Shown here piece by piece: positions 46,158 through 56,508 of a stretch of DNA of 64,000 nucleotides. Under the pieces are notes generated by a model that did not search any database, had not been told where the DNA came from, and worked only from the letters and a program-made list of their open reading frames with translations. Each line of letters starts with the position of its first letter. The stretch's first letter is position 1. This DNA comes from Patellaria atrata CBS 101060 (Eukaryota; Ascomycota; Dothideomycetes; Patellariales; Patellariaceae). The position numbers and the translations under genes were made by a program. The stretch is from positions 332,004-396,003 of the forward strand of contig MU006096.1 of the NCBI GenBank assembly GCA_010093705.1. Direction: 5' to 3'.

Positions 46158-47268
46158 TTCTGAGATAGAAAAATTATTTCAAGTTGATCGAAACTACTTT
46201 GATACGTTCGAGAAAGCTGAAACTGGAACCACAAGTAGAACTAAAAGAATCAGAAAACGAACCACCGATATGTAGTTGAGAAAATATGAACTTTTTATTG
46301 AGACACTGGAAAAGCTATGAGAAAAGTCAATTGTATGATGACAATATGATTCCCCCGCTATGATGTATCGATTGCAGTTAGTCCGTGATCAATCTAATCT
46401 TATCTTCAGCCCTGCTTCTTTCCTCACCCTTGTTGTGATCGCCGGTTCTACCGCATTAGGCAATTACACGTGCACTAACACGTGAAAAACGTCCGAATTT
46501 ACCAGACCCTTGTCAGCACCCTCGCGCATTGATGCCAAAACGCACGTGTCACGACATGTCTCGTCTGTGTCCCCGTTTAGGCGATGCTGGTGAAAATTTC
46601 CATCGCGGTACTCATTTTGCAGCCTATTTGTACATAACATTTATCAACACTCCTTCTCACCACCATCTTGAAAACGTAGAAAATCTTCTGGTCATTTCTA
46701 AGTGTTTTACTTTGCCCGTTCTTCGTACCATACATCCCATGCTTCCTAGAAAGTTCTACCATTCAATCCGTTTAGACGCCATAAATCATGTCATCTAGTC
46801 GATATCACGCCCGTTTATCAGATTCCTTCCGTCCACCCGTCCGTCCACGAGCTTACGTCTCCGATCCCCTATTCCCATTCTAAGTCCCAAAGCAGAAGGG
46901 TATCATGAAAGCACGCATCTAAGCCCCGACAGAGCCAAGAGAAGGAGAAATCGACTCGGCTACGGGGGTTGGCTTCTCGGCCGTGACAACTTCCGGGGTA
47001 TAAAGCACATCATCGAAGAGAAATAAGAAGAGCCGAGCGCCAAAAGGAATCCGTCCGTGAAAAAAAAAAATAAAAAAATAAAAAAAAAAATATAAGGAAC
47101 GCTCAAACGCAGCAAATCAGAAAAGCGTAGTAATACATCAAAGAATCAGAATTGAGGATCTTAGGGGTATACTCGTCGCTGAGAGTGAGAAAGAAAGAAA
47201 GAGTTGACCCGGTCAATACAGATTCCTGTGAGGACCTTGGTGGGTAGAAGTCACGATGAGTCATACTT
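46158..47268. other. Intergenic with E-box cluster and A-tract
   Basis: Decarboxylase promoter on the left, folliculin 3' flank on the right. Contains three CACGTG boxes (46467-46548) and a near-pure A tract at about 47058-47091 interrupted by single T bases. No gene seen. Confidence 0.6.
46467..46548. promoter_or_regulatory. Three CACGTG E-boxes
   Basis: Exact palindromic CACGTG at 46467-46472, 46479-46484 and 46543-46548; the first two are one helical turn apart (12 bp centre to centre). CACGTG is the target of bHLH factors such as Cbf1, which with Met4-type bZIPs controls sulfur genes in fungi. The closest gene start is the decarboxylase at 46157. Regulation is inferred. Confidence 0.5.
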
Positions 47269-48792
47269 CTAACCTCCGAATTCCTTTATGAGACGGTTGA
47301 GTAGCATCACAAAGCTGCCATGAAGATCAACGAAGAAGTCATCCTTCCCCACGATCTCAGCAAGACCTTTTGCACGCATCACGTCCCTAGATACCCGCGG
47401 AAACCCGTCAGGATCCACCTTTTTGGCACATAAGAAAGATGACACAGACGTCGGGTTACGTTTGGTTGGGGAATTCGGAGTCGTATGAGTCACAGATGTT
47501 GCCGGTGTGGGGATTGTGCGCCTGTCCCTTGGAGCACCGCTGATTGCACACGGCATTGAGTTCGTTGAAGAGCTAAGAGGGGGAGTCGACGATAGCAGAC
47601 TTGGAGCAATCCGAGCAGCGGATGCGGAAGCTGCCTCACGTTCCAGGACATTCTCAGCCATTGAGATGATTTGTGAAGCCATTGCTTCGAACAATTTAAT
47701 CACTTTCGTGAAGGCCATACCAACACGCCAAGTATCGCGGCTTCCATGAGCGATAAAGGCGTATGTTCGTCTCTTACCTCGAGCACGAGGGTCGGTGAGA
47801 CGAAAGATATAAGCGATGGTGTGACCTGCTACAGGATCCCCGAAATACATTGGGCCAGAGGACGCGCCTGGAGGAAGACCTTCGCATGATAAGGTACGAA
47901 TGATGGCGCGGCGAAGAAGAGAGTACTTCGATGGAGAGGCTGGTTGTTTCGTTGTGATATATGTCAAAGTATGTGTATGAGTAGGTTGTGGCATATAAAG
48001 AGGAGAAGAGGATGTCGAAGCTGAAGCTGAATCCGGGAGGCTAGAGGCGGAAGAGGACATAGTTCGTGAAAGCCGACTTGCTTCTAGATCGGACGAATCG
48101 ACATCGCTTTCACACCCATCGTCCGGATGATTCCGCGGAGCTCGCAACTGGATCGCTTGTCGGGATCTCAAGATCGGTGTTCCGTTCCTTCCTGCCTTTG
48201 TTGGGCTCCCTGGCGCACCATCGGGTAGCCTGTCACTCACGTACCTAGGGACTAGAAACGTGCAATTTTCACATCCTTCATTATCCAGGTCAGAAATAGA
48301 GCTGTATCGTCTCATCGTTTCCTCACTAGGGATAGCAGGAAAATAAGGGTTATGTTTTCCAGTGGGAGAACGAGGGCTCGTCGGTGGTGTGTCGAAGGGT
48401 GCTATCAGAGATCCATGACTGCTGTACTTCGAGGAAGAGTGATCCCACGGCGGGCAAGAACCGTCAGACTGGGCTAAGTCATCGGAAGGAGGTGTATCGC
48501 AAGGTGTTCGGCAGGTGGCGCATGTGACGGGTGCGGCTTGGGTGCAAAGAATGGACGTAGGGCCATGGATTTCGCAAAAGTGGGCAAGAGAGATCTGGAA
48601 AAAGAGAGATGGTTAGCTATTTCTGATGATCTGCAGCGGCGACTTCTCAAGTTTCGCGCAGGTACGAAATGGCCGGCCTGCATCCCACGCAGAAAGACGT
48701 GGGTGAGGGTGAGGGTGAGGGTGATGGTGGCGGCCTCTCGTCTCCATCGTGGGGATCGCGTGGTATAGGTCTCGACTTACAATGAAATCCAT
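47269..48792 (-). CDS. Folliculin / Lst7 homologue
   Basis: Two exons, complement of 48792-48781 (only 12 bp, MDFI) and 48594-47269, around a 186-bp intron; 445 residues. The joined N-terminus reads MDFIISLAHFCEIHGPTSI, matching the start of folliculin (family form: xALCHFCExHGP). Further longin/roadblock-type features are NCTFLVPRYVSD, SLLRRAIIRTLSCEGLPPG, GPMYFGDPVAGHTIAYIFRL, TYAFIAHGSRDTWRVGMAF and the FFVDLHGSFVMLLNRLI end. The region between residues 30 and 200 is Ser/Pro-rich. Folliculin with its FNIP/Lst4 partner is a GTPase-activating complex for Rag/Gtr GTPases at the vacuole or lysosome and feeds TORC1 amino-acid sensing. Only the N-terminal longin half is present; the C-terminal DENN half of animal folliculin is not, as in yeast Lst7. 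Confidence 0.88.
48701..48724. repeat. GGGTGA hexamer repeat in the folliculin intron
   Basis: Four tandem GGGTGA units inside the first intron of the folliculin gene. Too short to be an interstitial telomere, whose unit would be TTAGGG. Confidence 0.8.
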
Positions 48793-51700
48793 ATTTCCTC
48801 CTCAGGACAAAGCAATAGCGTTTATCTCACTCAAACAACCATTTTGAGATTTCCTCTTCGCTCGGTGGTAAGTGTGGTGGTGTGGAAAGGTGGTTCAGCT
48901 GACAGGTGAGAAGACTAGGCGGGTTGCCCCTAAGCTTATGATGCTCCTTGGGTGTACCGGACGTCGCGAACCGAAGCAGAAATGCGCGGTCGAGGATGGC
49001 GGTGAATTGGGTAGTCGCAAGAAGGAGGTTGAGGTGAGACAGTGATCGCCTAAGGTTCGCTTCTTATGAGAGCAAAAGGTTTGAGGAATGTAGATTATTT
49101 GCGTTGAGTTGGGCTTCAGGTTATGAAGGTGTGCGGATGGGAAGCCCTTTGGGTTGGTATGTTCTGGCCAACGGCGGGCAGCGCTCGGGACAATGAATCG
49201 CGGGCGGGTGATGTCGCATGTGCTAAGATGTCAAATGGTAATAAATCACCAGGTACTAACTGAGGTGAGTGATGATGAAGCAACGCAGCAAAAAGGAACA
49301 ACAACAAGTCATACAGTGTCAACACCTCGTCCAGCAGCAATCAGGATGCACCCCAGGTTTTATTATAAACACCCAGGCATCTTCTGGAATTTCCAGAATG
49401 TTATTAGCAAGGAGAGGATATTAAGCGTGCGGATAATAACGTGGGAAAATTTATATTATTGAGGATGGAGCTTCGAAAGCTTCACAAGGCCATAAAGGAA
49501 TTTAAGTCAAGGGTATTGACGGGTATGGCTTCTCATGCCGGTTGTCCTTTTTTCCCTTCTTCCTTGCACTTCCACAATTCATTCCCTGTTGCTTCGGGCA
49601 CAAGGTCAGTCATGTCATACTGTCAGTATACAATTCTTTTGGATCGATACAAGCACTCTGCAGTACAGGCAACCAAGTAGAGGATTCAAAGCGACCGATG
49701 AAAGAACTGAAAGTACCGTAGAGCTTCGGGATATCCCAAAGCCCCTAGATCCATGAGAATACCTCACCGCCAGATAAGTTTAGATGCTATTAGTAGTCTA
49801 TCCCTATCGCTTGCATTACTAGAATCGTTGATTGCTTATAACCAAAGCCCTTGATTGGAAGATGACGTTCCCTTTATCGCATCCTTTGCCGGCATCTTCG
49901 CTGTCAAAAACCAACGTGTCTCAGCAACTTCTCACCTGTCATCACGCATCACTGCCGTTCTAGTTCTATTCTGCACACCACCGAAAGCCCTCATCCTTTC
50001 AGACGGGAGGAAGGGAAAAAGAAAAACAAAGGAGACGATATGTTGCTGCCGCCTTCCCTGTGGTACGCCGAGTACAGCAGTATGCGTGGTATGCAATCTC
50101 CTTGATACAACAGCAATGTAAATCACAAGGTCACTTGCCTCTACCTCTTCTAGAAACAATCCACGCTCCATAGCCGCATAGGGAGACCTTGTCGTTGCAC
50201 CGCTAGCAGTACGATCTACCGGGTTCCATATAAATTATAGGTTACCATAAAGTACATCTTTTCCTTCTTCGGAGCCTGCACCCGATCTGGACCAGTGTGA
50301 ACCCAGAAACATACGAACCCGACGACCGTTGATCTCCCTCCACTACCAGAGGGCGCTCTGTGTGCAGATTTTTTAGAAGGTTTAGAAAATGACACGGCGT
50401 ACTAAATGACTTGCAGTACAACTACCAAGTTACCACACCCGGACGAGGAGGAGCACTTCATCGTTTTGAGCACATGATTGGTACACTGCATAATAAATGC
50501 GCAAAGGCAATCTATATCTGAGCTCCTTTTGGATCAAAGAAGGAGGTAGGATAGACGGAGATTATACTCCAGTTTCTGATTCACTACCTGGGTTCCTACG
50601 GTATGACTGCAGCGGGTGTAGCATCATCGGACTGATTCATCTCGATCTTCCCCCCGCGTTCATTTGGGATGAACATGCATCATTACCATCCTTGGGCGCT
50701 GATTGGAGAATTAGATTCATTTTGAGCCCCTCCATTGTCGTCACTTGTCACTTTGGCATTACCAAAATTGCTCCACCAAGTTTTGACAGAGTGGGAAGTT
50801 CTCCTGTCGCTCTTTGATCTTAAAAAGTGTGTTTTGGAAATTGGGATAATCAAGGCCCTGACGTTACTCAGTCGTCACAGTCTCACAGATCTACTGCCTC
50901 AAAACGCTGAGAAGGAATGTTCGTAACGAATTAGGGCGGAACACTACACCCCGTCACGCCCGTCTTTCTGCAGCCCTTTGGATCCTGGGCTTTCGTAGAA
51001 AATTTCAGATCATCAAAAAGCCTTTTCGCATGCAGGTTCTCCCGCTTCTTTCACATGCTGCTCTCAACCGGTGCAACCTCTGGCAGAAATAATAGAAATT
51101 TCTCATGATTTCTGCAGTAAACCGACAAGTCCACAAGATCTATAGCTGATTTTGTTATAGCTTGGGTATGACCCGGATGGGCCCCCGAATGCAGAGTCAT
51201 GGACAACTGTGCATACAGTACTTTGGTACCTTAAGTACCTAGCGCACGACACGGTATGACGGTCAAGCCGAATGCGACTCAAATGACCGTAGAACGGCCG
51301 TTACATCCGCACTGGAAAGTAATCTTCTACTGTCCATGTATAGCTGCATGCCACTCGAAACATCATCGTCCGTTTTTTACGAACTATATGAAGGGACTGG
51401 ACGTGCTCATCAATCATCATCGTTTCACTATTATACCCACGGATACCTATAATACTGACTGCTCGACGGGGATCATGGCTAATATGTAATTTCTGATCAA
51501 ATAACAATAGGCAAATAGGCATGACGACCACGAGATCCGCGGTTAGATGTCGTGTCTCGGATCTTGCACGATAGGAGCCGACGAACGCACACCCGGATCC
51601 CGCAGATTCGGAAGAGATGTGTGTCGCAAGTCATCGTAAGCTCACCTCTGACCTTGAAGGGGGGGCGACGAAAACTTTCAAGACTTCAATATTTTTTCGG

Positions 51701-53059
51701 AGAGGTCCTTTTCCAAGACACGTCACAGAGGTAGAGCACCTTTGTTTGACATATCGGGAAGATCGAGGACGATTGCAATCAATATTCGACAATCCCTCTT
51801 TATACGGAGTATATACAAACCTGTTTCTCCCACCTCACACACCTGCACCGAACTCTATCAACGTCTCCCTACTCGTACACCTATCACTTTTCCTTCCCTC
51901 CCTGCATCTGTTTCTCGTTGTCCCCGTTTCATCATTTATCACCCATCACATATTCGTCAGAATTCGTCGTACAAAAAGTTTCGATCGCCCAGGTGTACCA
52001 TGTTGCCCCACGATGTCGTGTAACAACACTCCTCGGATTTCCTACCTTTCCTTTTATCTTTAGCGAAAAACATTTCCACCAATGGCTTGTTGAGAGCGCC
52101 TTCAATCTCTCCTTATCCCCAGTAAGACAGTCTTGTCCTTGTCCCCGTTCATCATGAATACAAAAGCACCGGGCACGTGCTCTCGCTTACTTTGCTTTGC
52201 AAATCCTCGTATTCCATTCGTCCGTTTTGTGGGTTCTGCTTTGGAAAGTCATAACTGGCGATCAGAAGAGCTTGGCCCGTTCCTCGTGATGAGTTGTGAG
52301 GCTGTGCTGCGCTGCGCTCTGGTCCCGTGTCTTATAATGTACAAATTACGGATGACGTCCGAGAATCGTCCGAGACCCCAACTTGAGGCTCCGACGGTGA
52401 TGGATCTACAGAGCAAGCGAGTATCGTAGCTTTCGCTCGTGCAAAAGTGAATTTGCGATCTGGCCAAGGGATAACTGGGTGTTTTGTTCATCGAGCATAT
52501 CTTTTGGTACGCGGGGATAATGGTTGCCCTGGAATAGGCAACTGGGGCTCAGACGATATCTATATCGCCGACTGCTCCAGAAGTCTATTCGATAGTTGAA
52601 CCCGTGGTACTCAAACATCACTTTTCTCCATACAGTCGCATATCCTTCCATTAGTACACCATTTCCAGCCCCGTAGTGACCGAATAACGCAAAAGCCCCT
52701 TCATCTCAGAAGGGGCATATTTCGCGATTTGCGACATTCTACATTCGCGCTGGTTATAGAACATACGCAGGAGGGGGAGGATAATAATCAGTTAGAACGA
52801 AGACCCGATTCAAAATAATTGTTTAGACGAATGAAATATCTTTTTTCGCATGATGCTTTCGTTTTCCTATGCAACAGGACGTGAAGCTACGAAAGCCTGA
52901 CATGTCGGTTCAAGCCAGCCTACGCGCTCGTGTCATTCTCGCGCGCCGACGTACACACTTTTGGTATCACGTCTCCTGCGTGGTATTCCGAGAGGGGATT
53001 TTGGGTAGCCGGAGTGGATGGGGTGAGCTGGAGTGCGTGAATGACTCGGAGCTTATTAA
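48793..53059. other. Gene-free region of over 4 kb
   Basis: Folliculin promoter on the left. No credible gene. Around 51790-52000 a TATA-like TTTATA is followed by about 150 bp of C/T-rich sequence, the look of a fungal transcription start, but the frames downstream (for example 52133-52429) have no coding character, so a non-coding transcript or a decayed gene is possible. Two adjacent hairpins lie at 52695-52734. Confidence 0.5.
52695..52734. other. Two adjacent hairpins
   Basis: GCCCCTT/AAGGGGC with an 8-base loop (52695-52716), then TCGC/GCGA with a 5-base loop (52722-52734). The first is preceded by AAAA. They sit about 270 bp after the last short frame of the possible transcript described for this region. 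Function unknown. Confidence 0.5.
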
Positions 53060-53660
53060 ATAGACTGGAGAGAGTGTATAAAATAAACTAGAGAGTATAT
53101 AAAAATAGCTAGAGTTTATAAAATAACTAGAGTCTACAAAGCAACTGCGGTGTATAAAATGACTGGAGNNNNNNNNNNNNNNNNNNNNNNNNNNNNNNNN
53201 NNNNNNNNNNNNNNNNNNNNNNNNNNNNNNNNNNNNNNNNNNNNNNNNNNNNNNNNNNNNNNNNNNNNNNNNNNNNNNNNNNNNNNNNNNNNNNNNNNNN
53301 NNNNNNNNNNNNNNNNNNNNNNNNNNNNNNNNNNNNNNNNNNNNNNNNNNNNNNNNNNNNNNNNNNNNNGTGTATAAAATGACTGGAGTGTATAAAATGA
53401 CTGGAGTGTATAAAATGACTGGAGTGTATAAAATGACCAGAGCGTATAAAATGACCAACGCGTATAAAATGACCAGAGCGTATAAAATGACCAGAGCGTA
53501 TACTCTGACTGGACCGTATAAAATGACCAGAGCGTATAAAATGACCAGAGCGTATAAAATGACCAGAGCGTATACTCTGACTGGACCGTACACCGACTGG
53601 ACTATGTACGCTGACTGGACTATACTCTGACCGAACTGTACACTCTGACAGAACCATATA
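53060..53660. repeat. 18-bp minisatellite with assembly gap
   Basis: Head-to-tail 18-bp units. Left of the gap they are decayed; after it there are twelve near-perfect copies from 53370: three GTGTATAAAATGACTGGA, then GCGTATAAAATGACCAGA types, alternating with a TATACTCTGACTGGA variant, then decayed 16-18-bp copies to about 53660. Because the unit is a multiple of three without stops, open frames run through on both strands; they are not genes. Bases 53169-53369 are N. Confidence 0.92.
53169..53369. other. Assembly gap (201 N)
   Basis: Run of N inside the minisatellite; the true array length is unknown. Confidence 0.99.
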
Positions 53661-53812
53661 CTCTAACACTCCACCTCCACCCAAACCGGCCTCTTCCATC
53701 CACTCTCCCCAACTCTCTAACCCGCACACGGCTAGCCACCAGTCCTAGATCCCGTCCTCCGCGCCAGAAAAAAGGTGCAATATTTTGCTTCCGTATGTTT
53801 ACACAACCGCAT

Positions 53813-53837
53813 GTACAGTACAGTACAGTACAGTGCA
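53813..53837. repeat. GTACA pentamer repeat
   Basis: Four perfect GTACA units and one GTGCA. The same GTACAGTAC word recurs singly in several intergenic stretches of the window, for example near 21303 and 57336. Confidence 0.8.
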
Positions 53838-53897
53838 GCATGATTTAGTAAGAGAAGACTATTGAGCGCGGATAGAAAAAGCCAAATGTTGATGTGG

Positions 53898-53923
53898 TAT
53901 ATATATATATATATATATATATT
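53898..53923. repeat. (TA)n microsatellite
   Basis: About thirteen uninterrupted TA dinucleotides. Confidence 0.9.
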
Positions 53924-54681
53924 TGGGTTGGGAAGCGGGGGGATCTCTTTTCTCAGTTCAGCACTGCTAATTGTTACACTGCTATTACTGTCCCTATGGT
54001 GAGGGGCACTGATGCTTAGTGCTTAGTACTTTTTGGATTCCTCTCGGTCGCGGCTTAGGGGAGGTCATTCATAAAGATTCACAAAGACAAAAGAGTGGAC
54101 CCAGAGGAGAGGATCGATTGAGTTGTTGGGTTGGTGAGACTGTATAGATGAATATGAAGAGAATAGGTATAGTTGACAAGAAGGATATCAACTCGACAAA
54201 GTGAAAGAATCTCGATGGTTCCAATCGATATGACTCGATGACATCAGACTATCGAATCGATTGACTTGCCTCTGATAAACTCCATCATCAGCCCAACTAA
54301 ACTCCAGGCCCATTGCTCCTATACAGTTTCCTCCATATCTTGCACCGAAGAGGGAGAAGAGGTCCTATATGTACAAGAGAAAATTGAAGGTATGAAGGAG
54401 AATACATGATGCAGATGTGAATTCACAAAAGGAAAAATGAGGAATATGAGTGAAAAGGAGCAAACTCCAGACTACCATGCAAGAATGTGACAGCCGACCC
54501 ACCTGTAATGCAGAACCTCTCTTTCGGAAAGACCAAACCGCTATTCTGGTAGAAACACAAGACTGAAGCAACCGCGTACTGACACAAAACCCAAGACAAG
54601 AGAATGGAAAATAGAATGACATCCCTGCCGGGATCGAGTCACAAAGTAGAAATGAAACCATTACCGCCGTCGACCGGGCAA

Positions 54682-56508
54682 TCAACCCATGGAAGCGTAC
54701 ATCGGTGGCTGTGGTTTGGCGGCAAGTGTAGCGGCCATCTTCTCACGCTCCGCCTTTTCTTGCTCCATGAGCGCCCGATCAGCCTTGGTGACACGAGGTT
54801 TGCGTACAGTTGCGCCGCCTCTGGAGCCGCGCCCACCGCCTCCTCTGCCTCTACCAGTACCGTCTCCGCGGGTAGTACCTCCACGGCCTCGGCCGCGACC
54901 ACGTTTCACAGTTCCGTCAGCACTGTGAGGTGTTAGTGAGTCATTGTGAGAGAAGGATGTGGATACTAACCGTTCAACAGCAGGTTTATCACCCTCGGTA
55001 ATGAGTGGACCGCTATACACGAAGAATCCATCCTTAGCCATGAGCGCTGATTGCTCCCACGCGAGTTCGGTATCGTCGATGAAGTCATCTTCCTTGTCAT
55101 AATCCTCTACCTTCTTCTTGCGTTTCTTCTTGCCGTCACCGTTCGAACCTTCACCGTCCACACCACCCATCTCGACGTTACTATCCGGTTCGGAAAGGTC
55201 AAGAGACATGTCGTCTGCGGATCCACCACCAGCTGCGCGCTCCAATGCTGCCCCAGCAGCGGCCATCTGCCTCATTCGTTCACGATGAGCGGCGATGCGA
55301 GGGTGCAGGGCTGCGAAGCCGTACTTCTTTTCCACTTCACGGGCGAAGTTGATGGTGATGTTAGTTTGGCCCCGAAGTGGGAAGCTAAGGCAGATATTGG
55401 TGCCACTTGTACCGTTAGTACTGCTGGAGGTATCTATGAGGCCGAAGGCAGAGCCAGAGAGAAGTCCGCTTCCCGAAGGCACTAGAGCTGTCGTGTCCTT
55501 CGATCGAGCTACCTTGGCAGGAGGGGTTGGAGCATTCGAGGGATGACCACCGGTTGAATCAGACTTCTTGATCGCGGGTGCGGGAACTTGAGCGGGTCCA
55601 TGATCGATGTCCATTTCCATTGTCGTGGAACTATTGGTAGATGTATTGTTTTTGGTGTGTGGATGCTGATGAGTATTTTGCACCGATGCACTTGAATTGG
55701 CGAAAGGCATTTGCTTTATGGTGGTTGCAGCAGGCGATACCGGCGCCGAAGTGACGGATTGTGGATGCTGGAATCTGGAGGACTGAGGTACCGACGTCGA
55801 TGAGAGTATCGGAATGGAAGTACCAGGCGGATCGATTAGACTTGTGATGGACGGCGAGGCGCTGGCACGATTAACAATTCTAGTGGGAGGCGATACTGCA
55901 GGCGTCCCATTATGACTTGAGACGGATCGGATGGGATCGTAATGTTGGCCACTTGATGCTGGACGCGCACTTGGTGTTGGCGCGACCGGCAATGCAGATT
56001 GTTGTTGAGCGGGATGCATATGCGAAGCTGTATTATTTGAGGAATTAAGGTTAGCTGTGTTGTGTGCATTAGACAAGTTTTTCGCCGGTTGCGGGGTTGG
56101 TTTAGCGTCATTTCCGAATTGGGTAGTCGACGATGTGTGAAGGGTTTCGGCTTGTTGGTGTTGAGGCTGAGGCGTCATCTTTGCGTCTGAAACCTTTTGT
56201 CGCTTGCGTGCCGGTGCAGATGTTGGTGCTGCGTTGTTACTGTCCTTGGGTGCCCGTGGTTTTCTTGGCTTCTTTTCCTTGGCTGCACCATCTTTTGGAG
56301 CCGGTTCTCTCTTTTTGCGCGGTTGTTTGACTGTGTTGGCCGATGCGGGTTTGGAGGAAAGAGAACCACCGGCTAGTTTGATTGTAGAATTGGCGTCGCT
56401 GTGAACAACATCTTCAGATGGGGGACTTCCGGGCGGAGTGCTTAGATCTGCCGAACTAGACCTTGCCGTTGCCTCATCAAAGTGTGCACCTCTGCCCGAC
56501 TCCATCAC
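54682..56508 (-). CDS. HPC2: Hpc2/ubinuclein-related subunit of the HIR histone chaperone complex
   Basis: Two exons, complement of 56508-54971 and 54922-54682, around a 48-bp intron; 592 residues. Hpc2 belongs to the HIR complex, which deposits H3-H4 independently of replication and represses histone genes. The diagnostic Hpc2-related domain is near residue 480: VEDYDKEDDFIDDTELAWEQ followed by ALMAKDGFFVYSGPL, which contacts the Hir1/HIRA WD repeats. A second structured patch is NICLSFPLRGQTNITINFAREVEKKYGF. The first 380 residues are low-complexity Ser/Pro/Gln/Asn sequence with basic KKREPAPKDG and RKPRAPKDS stretches. After the domain there is an RGG-type tail (GRGRGRGGTTRG, GRGRGGGGRGSRGG), a likely RNA-binding or arginine-methylation region. 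The intron is a multiple of three and free of stops, so retention would add 16 residues just after the domain. A second Met directly follows the first. Confidence 0.9.
   Translation of the reverse strand: MMESGRGAHFDEATARSSSADLSTPPGSPPSEDVVHSDANSTIKLAGGSLSSKPASANTVKQPRKKREPAPKDGAAKEKKPRKPRAPKDSNNAAPTSAPARKRQKVSDAKMTPQPQHQQAETLHTSSTTQFGNDAKPTPQPAKNLSNAHNTANLNSSNNTASHMHPAQQQSALPVAPTPSARPASSGQHYDPIRSVSSHNGTPAVSPPTRIVNRASASPSITSLIDPPGTSIPILSSTSVPQSSRFQHPQSVTSAPVSPAATTIKQMPFANSSASVQNTHQHPHTKNNTSTNSSTTMEMDIDHGPAQVPAPAIKKSDSTGGHPSNAPTPPAKVARSKDTTALVPSGSGLLSGSAFGLIDTSSSTNGTSGTNICLSFPLRGQTNITINFAREVEKKYGFAALHPRIAAHRERMRQMAAAGAALERAAGGGSADDMSLDLSEPDSNVEMGGVDGEGSNGDGKKKRKKKVEDYDKEDDFIDDTELAWEQSALMAKDGFFVYSGPLITEGDKPAVERLVSTSFSHNDSLTPHSADGTVKRGRGRGRGGTTRGDGTGRGRGGGGRGSRGGATVRKPRVTKADRALMEQEKAEREKMAATLAAKPQPPMYASMG

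Larger units (their letters stand above)
53661..54681. other. Intergenic, 3' flank of the HPC2 gene
   Basis: About 1 kb holding two short repeats (53813-53837 and 53898-53923). No gene seen. Confidence 0.55.

Noticed and set aside
51617-52429. Plus-strand frames after a TATA-like, C/T-rich segment
   Set aside because: Overlapping frames of similar quality with no conserved motif; more likely leader or non-coding transcript than protein.
52967-53729. Long open frames on both strands through the minisatellite and the N run
   Set aside because: Produced by an 18-bp unit without stop codons; includes unsequenced bases.
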